A DNA stretch of 8,414 nucleotides from the NCBI GenBank assembly GCA_029237755.1, contig JAQZBT010000032.1, forward strand, positions 1-8,414, written 5' to 3'. The translations under genes were made by a program, and so were the position numbers. This DNA comes from Candidatus Saccharimonadota bacterium. Lineage in GTDB: Bacteria > Patescibacteriota > Saccharimonadia > UBA4664. Positions 1 to 5,219 of this stretch are shown one piece after another (position 1 is the stretch's first letter; every line of letters starts with the position of its first letter). The notes beneath the pieces were generated by a model that saw only the letters and a program-made list of their open reading frames with translations, ran no database searches and was not told the DNA's origin.

Positions 1-702
1 GCCGGTCATCTCGCCGGTGAGCGGGTCGATCTGGCGAATGCGTTCGAGCTCGTCGCCGAAGAACTCGAGCCGGTAAGCGACCTCTTCACCGATCGGGAAG
101 ACGTCCACGACATCGCCGCGCACCCGAAACTTGCCGCGAGAAAAGTCGATGTCGTTGCGCTGGTATTGGATATCGGTGAGTTGGCGAATCATTTTGTCAC
201 GCAGGCGGGTCTGGCCGACCGAGACGTCGACGGTCATGGTGGTGTAGTCGGAGACGTTGCCGAGGCCGTAGATGCACGAGACGGAGGCCACGATCAGGAC
301 GTCGCGACGCGTCAGCAGTGACATGGTAGCGGCGTGGCGGAGACGGTCGATCTCCTCATTGATAGAGGAGTCCTTTTCGATGAAGGTGTCCGAGCGCGGG
401 ATATAGGCCTCGGGCTGGTAGTAGTCGTAGTAGCTGACGAAGTACTGGACGGCGTTGTCGGGAAAGAATTGCTTGAACTCGGAGTAGAGCTGAGCGGCCA
501 GAGTCTTGTTGTGGGAAAGCACTAATGTGGGACGCTGGAGCTCCTGGACGATGTTGGCCATGGTGAAGGTCTTGCCGGAGCCGGTCACGCCAAGCAGGGT
601 CTGCTCGCGGTCACCGCGGGTCAGGCCTTCGATTAGACCGGCGATAGCTTTGGGCTGATCACCGGCGGGGGAATAGTTGCTTGTGAGTTTGAATTCGCTC
701 AT
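1..702 (-). CDS. uvrB: UvrABC excinuclease subunit B, N-terminal 234 residues (3' end outside window)
   Basis: UvrB is the damage-verifying helicase-like subunit of nucleotide excision repair; it is loaded by UvrA and recruits UvrC for incision. Translating the minus strand from the ATG at 702-700 gives an uninterrupted 234-codon frame to the window edge. The family hallmarks are in order: the N-terminal [10 protein letters not shown] block (residues 11-20), Walker A GVTGSGKT (38-45), [10 protein letters not shown] (64-73), the damage-probing beta-hairpin region [12 protein letters not shown] (91-102) followed by FIEKD, SCIYGLG (142-148), and [17 protein letters not shown] (181-197). Helicase motifs II-VI and the UvrC-binding tail would lie beyond position 1. 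The start fits the family length, but there is no clear Shine-Dalgarno; a TATAAT box sits only 11 nt upstream, suggesting a very short leader. Identification is very secure. Confidence 0.97.
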   Translation of the reverse strand, partial: MSEFKLTSNYSPAGDQPKAIAGLIEGLTRGDREQTLLGVTGSGKTFTMANIVQELQRPTLVLSHNKTLAAQLYSEFKQFFPDNAVQYFVSYYDYYQPEAYIPRSDTFIEKDSSINEEIDRLRHAATMSLLTRRDVLIVASVSCIYGLGNVSDYTTMTVDVSVGQTRLRDKMIRQLTDIQYQRNDIDFSRGKFRVRGDVVDVFPIGEEVAYRLEFFGDELERIRQIDPLTGEMTG

Positions 703-713
703 ACGTTCTATCC

Positions 714-719
714 ATTATA
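714..719 (-). promoter_or_regulatory. Candidate -10 box of uvrB
   Basis: The minus strand reads a perfect TATAAT whose 3' end is 11 nt before the uvrB ATG. A transcript starting about 7 nt downstream would carry a leader of only about 5 nt. I see no good -35 hexamer at 16-18 bp spacing (the 17-bp position reads TGGGCC), so the call rests on the -10 alone. The box overlaps the left end of the inverted-repeat structure at 717-861. Confidence 0.4.
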
Positions 720-730
720 GGCCTTAACGC

Positions 731-753
731 AAAAGAGGCCCACATGGGGCTTC
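731..753 (-). terminator. Terminator-like hairpin before the uvrB promoter
   Basis: On the minus strand GAAGCCC (753-747) pairs with GGGCCTC (741-735) around a 5-nt loop with one A-C mismatch, followed directly by TTTT (734-731). It would stop transcripts arriving from the SPFH gene before the uvrB promoter. The short U-tract and the mismatch make it a modest candidate. Confidence 0.35.
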
Positions 754-816
754 AATGAGTGTGCAGGCGGCCTCGGATGATGATTTCTTCGGGGAGCCAG
801 ACACGCAATTATTCCT

Positions 817-840
817 AAGAGGCCTTCGGGCCTCTTTTTT
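817..840 (+). terminator. Intrinsic terminator, plus-strand orientation
   Basis: AAGAGGCC (817-824), a TTCG tetraloop (825-828) and GGCCTCTT (829-836) form a perfect 8-bp stem running into a T-tract through 840. The shape is canonical for a plus-strand transcript, yet there is no recognisable plus-strand gene upstream; both neighbours are on the minus strand. It may end an unannotated small RNA from 720-816 or block antisense transcription into the SPFH gene. Confidence 0.6.
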
Positions 841-871
841 GGTTAGCTATTAAGGCCCATACAAGAGCAAC

Positions 872-899
872 GCCCCGCCCGGACGAATCCGGACGAGGC
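872..899 (-). terminator. UUCG-capped stem-loop after the SPFH gene
   Basis: On the minus strand GCCTCGTCCGGA (899-888) pairs over 12 bp with TCCGGGCGGGGC (883-872) around a UUCG tetraloop. Two of the pairs are G-U, which become A-C mismatches on the other strand, so the structure belongs to minus-strand RNA. It begins 12 nt after the SPFH stop codon. The following bases, GTTGCTCTTG, are only moderately U-rich, so it may be a weak terminator or a 3'-end protecting hairpin. Confidence 0.5.
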
Positions 900-911
900 A
901 GTTGGTTGTGC

Positions 912-1709
912 TCATGCAGTCTGGGCGAACCGGCGTCGCAGCCGTGCCCACACAGAGAGTTGTGGCGCATCTTCCGCCTGAACTGTCGCAGTTGCGGACA
1001 GCCGCTCGAGCAGGATGGCCGCGAGAGCCGGATCCAACAGGGCACCTTCCTTCTTCAAGGATTTGGCCAGTTGGGCGGCGGGGGTGGTGTTGGCGGAGGC
1101 GACATTGAGTCGTATCAACCTTGCCCCCAGCGCGGTGGCCTCAGTCTTGAACTCCTCGTCTGCCAGCACGACCTCTGAGAGCTTGGCTCCCAGTAGGCTG
1201 GCTGACAGATCGTCATAGTCCCCGGCGTTAAGTGCCCTGGTGACAGCGGCCGCGCAGTTGCTGACGAGCGCGCCCTTGAAATCGAGGTTCTTGACTATTG
1301 CCTTATCGAGGTTCACCAACTGAAAGAACAGTTGGATGGACAGATCCTGCAAGGGCTCGGGCCGGACGATCGGCGGCAGCTCCAGGAAGCGCACCTGCAC
1401 TGACTCGCAGTGCATGTTGTGGGCGAAGGGAATGGCCGGATAGATCAACGGCCTGTATTCCTTGGCCTCACCGGCGTAAACCTGGAACCATTCACCGCCG
1501 CGCTTGACCATCTGGTCTTTCTTGTAGGTAATGATGACTTCGCCGCGGGTACGAACTCCCCGGTGGCCGAACTTCACCTTGTTCATCCCTTTGAGAAAGA
1601 TCAGAGCCAGAAAGCCGCCGATGATGAGTGTCTTGAGAACAATGACCCACCACGGATCGCTGGGCTGATACCAGACAGTATCTACGAGTTTGCTCAGAAC
1701 CGGGTTCAT
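912..1709 (-). CDS. SPFH/Band 7 domain membrane protein
   Basis: A 265-residue protein with a short amphipathic N-terminus, one membrane helix (about residues 21-40) and an SPFH/Band 7-like domain (about 46-205). The domain is recognised from FGHRGVRTRGEVI, the proline-rich turn RPLIYPAIPFAHNMHCESVQV (split across residues 86-106) followed by QDLSIQLFFQLVN (121-133), and the ALGARLIRLNVAS segment (193-205) typical of the end of the fold. Family members form large ring or cage oligomers on membranes and organise microdomains or control membrane proteases; the partner here is unknown. The tail after the domain is short (about 60 residues) and lacks the long coiled coil of flotillins. The start is supported by GGGGAGGT just upstream of the ATG, and a TATAAT lies 57 nt before it. 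No adjacent NfeD-type protease is present. The family is fairly sure, the role is not. Confidence 0.8.
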   Translation of the reverse strand: MNPVLSKLVDTVWYQPSDPWWVIVLKTLIIGGFLALIFLKGMNKVKFGHRGVRTRGEVIITYKKDQMVKRGGEWFQVYAGEAKEYRPLIYPAIPFAHNMHCESVQVRFLELPPIVRPEPLQDLSIQLFFQLVNLDKAIVKNLDFKGALVSNCAAAVTRALNAGDYDDLSASLLGAKLSEVVLADEEFKTEATALGARLIRLNVASANTTPAAQLAKSLKKEGALLDPALAAILLERLSATATVQAEDAPQLSVWARLRRRFAQTA

Positions 1710-1765
1710 CTTACCTCCCCTCTCGGGAGCTCGGACGAGGCCTGGTTGGCGCTCGTAGTAACCGT

Positions 1766-1771
1766 ATTATA
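1766..1771 (-). promoter_or_regulatory. Candidate -10 box of the SPFH gene
   Basis: The minus strand reads GCGTATAATACGG, a perfect TATAAT, 56 nt upstream of the SPFH ATG. The -35 region at normal spacing is poor. The downstream leader ends in a strong ribosome binding site, GGGGAGGTAAG, directly before the ATG at 1709. Unlike uvrB and the DMT gene, this gene has an ordinary leader of roughly 50 nt. Confidence 0.45.
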
Positions 1772-1815
1772 CGCCTGTTGCGCTAGATGAGCTTCAGGTG
1801 GGATTACAATTGGGT

Positions 1816-2664
1816 CTAGATACGGAAGATCTGCGGGCTCGCAATCATGACGAGGCTCAGGCTAAGCAGCCCACCCGATGCCATCTTGCGGCCGAGCGAG
1901 TGCTCGTGGAAGTAGGTGCCACCGAAGATGATCGCCCAGACCACAGCAAAGCTGCGCTTGAGGGTAATGACGATGGCGGCCGGCGCGAGAGCCATGGCAA
2001 AGCTCTCCAGAGCGATGGAGACACCGTTGGCGAGTGACTGGGTGCCGGTGGTGGATTGGGTGAGCAGGCGCAGGGGCGAGCGGCCTTTGCGTGCGGACAT
2101 GACGTAGAAGACTACCAATAAGACCGTGAGGCCGACTGTCTGCTCGCCGACGACCGAGTTGAAGTGGGTAATGTTGTACTTATAGAGCGAGATGGTCCCA
2201 ACAGCCAGAATGGCGCTGAGCACCGCGAGGTGCGCGCCGCGGCGCCCGCGAGGGTTGTGGCGGAAGGCCAGCATGAGGGCGAAGAACATCAGGCCGACTC
2301 CGGCGAGTTGCAGCGCTGAAAAGTGGTAGCCAAGCGTAACGTCCACCACCAGCAGGAGCGGAATAGTGAGCAGGCGCAGGAAGGCCATGGTGGTGCGGTC
2401 GGCCTTCACGGTAGCTTCGGCGAGTACAAATATGAGCGCAGCTTCGAGGATGATGCGCAGGGCCAAAGTCGGGAGCGAGGCTACAGTTACTCGGAAGTCC
2501 GCGCCGAAGGCCAAGGTCACCAACAGCAATATGAGACCCCAGGTCAGGCCCAGGAAGCACATTTCCAGCACCGTCTCGCGGCGTTGCGCCACGTAGCGCT
2601 TGCCCAAGGACATCGAAGCCTCCAGAGCAAAGGTAGACGAAAAGAGCAGCAGGGCCGTAAGCAT
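1816..2664 (-). CDS. DMT superfamily (EamA-like) membrane transporter
   Basis: A 282-residue, very hydrophobic protein with about ten predicted membrane helices: roughly 2-18, 33-53, 64-84, 93-112, 117-134, 145-161, 172-190, 210-226, 228-250 and 262-276. Ten helices in two five-helix halves, length near 280-300, and the C-terminal pattern of a helix ending in VWAIIFGGTYFHE before a last helix are typical of drug/metabolite transporters of the EamA type, in which the second half often ends in a similar 'F..E' turn. Such proteins move small metabolites across the cytoplasmic membrane; the substrate cannot be read here. The first helix starts at residue 2 with no cytoplasmic tail. There is no Shine-Dalgarno; a full promoter abuts the ATG, implying a leaderless message. 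It is divergent from the deacetylase gene. Confidence 0.75.
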   Translation of the reverse strand: MLTALLLFSSTFALEASMSLGKRYVAQRRETVLEMCFLGLTWGLILLLVTLAFGADFRVTVASLPTLALRIILEAALIFVLAEATVKADRTTMAFLRLLTIPLLLVVDVTLGYHFSALQLAGVGLMFFALMLAFRHNPRGRRGAHLAVLSAILAVGTISLYKYNITHFNSVVGEQTVGLTVLLVVFYVMSARKGRSPLRLLTQSTTGTQSLANGVSIALESFAMALAPAAIVITLKRSFAVVWAIIFGGTYFHEHSLGRKMASGGLLSLSLVMIASPQIFRI

Positions 2665-2670
2665 AAGAAG

Positions 2671-2700
2671 ATTATACCGGTACCGCCGTCAGATTGATAA
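2671..2700 (-). promoter_or_regulatory. Promoter of the DMT transporter gene, likely leaderless
   Basis: On the minus strand TTATCA (2700-2695, four of six -35 matches) is followed after 18 bp by a perfect TATAAT (2676-2671). Only six bases, CTTCTT, separate the -10 box from the ATG at 2664, so the usual +1 falls on or next to the A of ATG. No Shine-Dalgarno could fit in the leader. Confidence 0.55.
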
Positions 2701-2803
2701 GTTTTACCCACCACCCCCGTTTTTTGGCATAGTGCTGCATAGTTATTGGTGATAAGTAAATTTTATTGTATGGTGATACACATTCGGTCAGGTGGTGTGA
2801 CTG

Positions 2804-2839
2804 TACAATTAGTGAGTTTCAATAAAGATGTGGGAGGAG
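2804..2839 (+). promoter_or_regulatory. Candidate -10 box and Shine-Dalgarno of the deacetylase gene
   Basis: TACAAT at 2804-2809 matches the -10 consensus at five of six positions; no good -35 is visible, so the promoter part is weak. GGGAGGAG at 2832-2839 is a strong Shine-Dalgarno 5-7 nt before the GTG at 2845 and decides the start codon. The surrounding 2700-2830 is AT-rich compared with the coding sequence, as expected for a regulatory region. Confidence 0.5.
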
Positions 2840-2844
2840 CAGCC

Positions 2845-4647
2845 GTGAGGAGTTCCAGTCGTTTTCGTTTGTTTTCTGTTATAGCAATCCTACTAATGGG
2901 CCTAGGGCTTAACTCTCTGATGGCCAATGCGGCTGGGCCGAACCTGATCGCCAACCCGTCCGTCGAGGCGAGCGCGAACAACGTGCCGACCGGCTGGACG
3001 AGCAGTAAGTACGGCACCAACACCCCCGCCTTCTCCTACCAGAACACCGGCTGCCAGGACGGCAACTACTGCCTTGGCGTTAATATGAGCGGCTGGGTCA
3101 GCGGCGACGCCAAGTGGTACTTTGCGCCGGTCAATGTCTCGCCCGGCACGTCTTACACCTTCTCAAACTGGTACCAGTCGACTGTGCCGACCGAGATCAA
3201 CGCGGTCTACACCAGCACCACCGGTGCAACCACATACAAGTGGCTGGGCACTGCCGCTGCGAGCGCAACCTGGAAGCAGGGCGTGTACAACTTCGTGACG
3301 CCGGCGGGCACCGCCAAGGTGACGATCTTCCACGTCATCAACAAGAACGGTTCTCTTAAGTACGACAACTTCACTCTAGGCACAACTGACGGGTCCGCTA
3401 CTCCGGCCCCGACCGCAACCGCGACGCCTGTCCCCACCGCCACTCCTACCCCCACCACTACTCCCGCTCCTACGCCCTCGACCAGCCCTTCACCCGTAGT
3501 CGGCAACATCGTACCTAACCCGGGTCTCGAGACGGCCAATGGCGCCTTACCGGCCAGCTGGGCCTCCGGCAAGTGGGGCACCAATACCCCGACGTTTGAA
3601 TACGCCAACACCGGCCATACCGGCAGCCGCAGCGCGAAGGTCACTATGGCCAATCGCACCAGCGGTGACGCCAAGTGGTACTTCGCTCCGCAGACCGTGA
3701 CCGGCGGCGCTACTTACGAAGCGTCAGACTGGTACCAGTCGAACGTTGCTACAGATTTCACCGCGGCCATCACCCTGTCCGACGGTACTACGCAGTACAA
3801 GTGGCTTGGCACCGCTAGTCCTTCCGCCACCTGGGCCCAATTCAAGAAGCAATTCACCCTCCCCGCCAACGCCGCCAAGGTGACTATCTTCCACGTCATC
3901 GCCACCAACGGAACGCTCAGCACAGATGACTTCGCACTCGCCCTGGTGGGCGGAGCCGGCGGCGGTGGCGGCACGACCAGCCGCGGCCTAGTGTCGGTCC
4001 ACTTCGACGATGGCTGGACGAACCAGTACACCAACGCACTGCCCGTCTTGTCCAAGTACGCTATCCCGGCCACCTTCTACATCATCTGTGGTACCTTCAC
4101 CGAAAACCCGCAGTACATGACGGCCGCCCAGGTGCAGGCAGTCGGTAACGCCGGGCACTCTATCGCCGGCCATACCAACACGCACCCCCGCTCGACCCAG
4201 ATATCACAAACGCAGCTTCAGCAAGAGCTCGCCGGATGCCAGACAACCCTGCGCAACCTCACCGGTCAGCCAGTACTAGACCACGCCTGGCCATATGGTG
4301 ACCACAACGCCTCGACGGTGAGCCTAGCAGCCCAGTACTACGACACCCAGCGGACCGTGCAGCCGGGTTACAACTACAAGGCCACGCTAAACAAGAACGG
4401 TCTGAAGGTGCAGAATGTCCTGAACACGACCACGCTCGCCCAAGTCCAAGGTTGGTTGGCCCAAGCAGCTCAGGACAAGTCATGGCTGATCCTGGTCTAC
4501 CACGAAGTAGCCAATGCGCCCACATATGGCAGCGACGCTACCTACACTGTCACCCAGGCGCAACTGGACGCACAGATGAACGCAGTGAAGAACTCAGGAT
4601 TGGGTATTGTGACCACCAGACAAGCCATCGCGGAGTGGCAGAACTAG
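2845..4647 (+). CDS. Secreted polysaccharide deacetylase (CE4/NodB fold) with two tandem beta-sandwich-like modules
   Basis: The start is the GTG at 2845, behind GGGAGGAG; the open frame extends further upstream to 2746 but those starts lack a ribosome site and would put 33 odd residues before the signal peptide. The resulting 600-residue protein has a signal peptide (about 1-30, hydrophobic 9-26, cleavage near ANA-A), module A (33-179), a Thr/Pro linker (about 180-218), module B (221-367), a Gly-rich hinge (369-376) and a NodB domain (382-600). Catalytic motifs are visible: FDDG (D388, D389), the metal pair HTNTH (H443, H447), PYG (483-485) and LVYHEV (H553). CE4 enzymes remove N- or O-acetyl groups from glycans such as peptidoglycan, chitin or poly-GlcNAc; the modules resemble carbohydrate-binding sandwiches. 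The motif 3 arginine (RxPY) is replaced by A481. The gene is on the opposite strand to its neighbours and its stop overlaps the PH gene's stop. Confidence 0.9.
   Translation: MRSSSRFRLFSVIAILLMGLGLNSLMANAAGPNLIANPSVEASANNVPTGWTSSKYGTNTPAFSYQNTGCQDGNYCLGVNMSGWVSGDAKWYFAPVNVSPGTSYTFSNWYQSTVPTEINAVYTSTTGATTYKWLGTAAASATWKQGVYNFVTPAGTAKVTIFHVINKNGSLKYDNFTLGTTDGSATPAPTATATPVPTATPTPTTTPAPTPSTSPSPVVGNIVPNPGLETANGALPASWASGKWGTNTPTFEYANTGHTGSRSAKVTMANRTSGDAKWYFAPQTVTGGATYEASDWYQSNVATDFTAAITLSDGTTQYKWLGTASPSATWAQFKKQFTLPANAAKVTIFHVIATNGTLSTDDFALALVGGAGGGGGTTSRGLVSVHFDDGWTNQYTNALPVLSKYAIPATFYIICGTFTENPQYMTAAQVQAVGNAGHSIAGHTNTHPRSTQISQTQLQQELAGCQTTLRNLTGQPVLDHAWPYGDHNASTVSLAAQYYDTQRTVQPGYNYKATLNKNGLKVQNVLNTTTLAQVQGWLAQAAQDKSWLILVYHEVANAPTYGSDATYTVTQAQLDAQMNAVKNSGLGIVTTRQAIAEWQN
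2941..3945 (+). repeat. Intragenic duplication: two related modules in the deacetylase
   Basis: The segments 2941-3381 and 3505-3945 encode homologous modules of about 147 residues. Shared landmarks in the same order are N-L/I-x-x-NP, YGTNTP/WGTNTP, SGDAKWYFAP, the WYQS block, YKWLGTA and AKVTIFHVI. At DNA level the SGDAKWYFAP, YKWLG and KVTIFHVI stretches are still closely similar, mostly differing at third codon positions. The copies are joined by a Thr/Pro-rich linker of low complexity (about 3382-3500). Confidence 0.85.
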
Positions 4648-5201
4648 CCTGTTTCGTTCATCCCAAGTTCTTTCAGACGGCGCTCATGGATTTCCAGAGC
4701 GTCGTCTGCTATTTGCTGGGGATGAGGTGCTCCGGTGAAGATGAAGCGGGTCTTCTCACCGGCCGACTGGATTTCGACGACACCGTAGCCGAATAGAGCC
4801 TGGACGATACCGTGCTTGTGGCCCGTTACATCCTGGATGCGCGTGAAGTGGACCTGGGATACACGGTGGCTAAAGAGTCCGTGCTGTTCGGCCATAACGA
4901 GGTGGATGTTGGTGAAGATAAGTACATTGCCGCGGTAGTTGACCAGGCCGACCCAGATGAAGATAACCGCCAGCATGACCATCAGAAAGGCTAGTGCCAG
5001 GACCATAGTGCCCGGAATCGGAAAGACGTCCGGGTAACGTCCGCTCACGTAGGTGAGCAGAGCGGCAGCCGAAGTGAGGGTGGCGGCAGTCAGCCAGGAC
5101 GGCAAGAGCGTCATTGGGTGCCGCTTGATGATACGGGTGATCTCCTCGCCCTCATCGAGATCGAACCCGTAGGGGGTGGGGGTGCCGTCTTTGTGTGCCA
5201 T
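4644..5201 (-). CDS. Membrane protein with bacterial PH-like domain (bPH2/YdbS type)
   Basis: A 185-residue protein with a hydrophilic N-terminus (1-30), two membrane helices (about 33-52 and 64-87) and a C-terminal domain (about 88-170) starting YRGNVLIFTNIHLVMAEQ and continuing VSQVHFTRIQDVTG and VVEIQSAG. The 'helix pair, then T-x-x-R/H-L, then I-x-D-V, then G-x-V-x-I-x-S-A-G' order is that of the bPH2 (DUF304) family, small membrane proteins of unknown molecular function sometimes linked to envelope stress or export. It lies 8 nt downstream of the CAP-domain gene on the same strand, and its ribosome site is inside the end of that gene, so the two proteins are probably made together. The stop codon (4646-4644) overlaps the convergent deacetylase stop. 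Family call fairly firm; role unknown. Confidence 0.8.
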   Translation of the reverse strand: MAHKDGTPTPYGFDLDEGEEITRIIKRHPMTLLPSWLTAATLTSAAALLTYVSGRYPDVFPIPGTMVLALAFLMVMLAVIFIWVGLVNYRGNVLIFTNIHLVMAEQHGLFSHRVSQVHFTRIQDVTGHKHGIVQALFGYGVVEIQSAGEKTRFIFTGAPHPQQIADDALEIHERRLKELGMNETG

Positions 5202-5219
5202 GGTAGGAGCTATCCTACC
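5202..5219 (-). promoter_or_regulatory. Hairpin burying the PH-gene Shine-Dalgarno, with the CAP stop codon in its loop
   Basis: In minus-strand RNA GGUAGGA (5219-5213) pairs perfectly over 7 bp with UCCUACC (5208-5202) around the loop UAGC (5212-5209). The 5' arm contains the only plausible Shine-Dalgarno for the PH gene (AAGGTAGGA); the 3' arm abuts its ATG at 5201. The UAG in the loop is the stop codon of the CAP gene. A ribosome ending the CAP gene would open the stem, which fits translational coupling. Confidence 0.6.

Larger units (their letters stand above)
717..861. repeat. Nested inverted repeats flanking about 85 bp
   Basis: Two pairs of arms are nested. The outer arms are GGCCTTAA (720-727) and TTAAGGCC (850-857). 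The inner arms are AAAAGAGGCCC (731-741) and GGGCCTCTTTT (828-838). Arms of each side are separated by 3 nt on the left and 11 nt on the right. The interior, 742-827, encodes nothing I recognise. Both strands end an inner arm in a T-run, so the structure could act as a two-way terminator; terminal inverted repeats of a tiny mobile element are an alternative. The rest of the 209-bp gap 703-911 contains only the hairpins listed separately. Confidence 0.55.

Noticed and set aside
755..853. Plus-strand 32-codon frame starting MSVQAASDDDFFG
   Set aside because: It runs straight through the terminator hairpin at 817-840, lacks a Shine-Dalgarno and has no resemblance to a known small protein.
879..896. 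Direct repeat CCGGACGA twice with a 2-bp spacer
   Set aside because: It is a by-product of the UUCG hairpin arms at 872-899 and needs no separate explanation.
703..911. tRNA or other classical RNA gene in the gap upstream of uvrB
   Set aside because: I looked for a T-loop-like GGTTCGAATCC and a cloverleaf pattern on both strands and found none; only hairpins and inverted repeats are present.
815..1045. Minus-strand frame overlapping the SPFH 3' end
   Set aside because: Different frame from the SPFH gene, Arg/Pro/Ser-rich shadow composition, no ribosome site.
3400..3500. Possible microsatellite or CRISPR-like short repeats
   Set aside because: The periodic ACC/CCC/ACT pattern is codon-level Thr/Pro linker sequence in frame; no constant repeat-spacer spacing.
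3207..3674. Minus-strand open frame inside the deacetylase with repetitive Val/Gly sequence
   Set aside because: It is the reverse complement of the Thr/Pro linker and the module sequence; no ribosome site or family resemblance.
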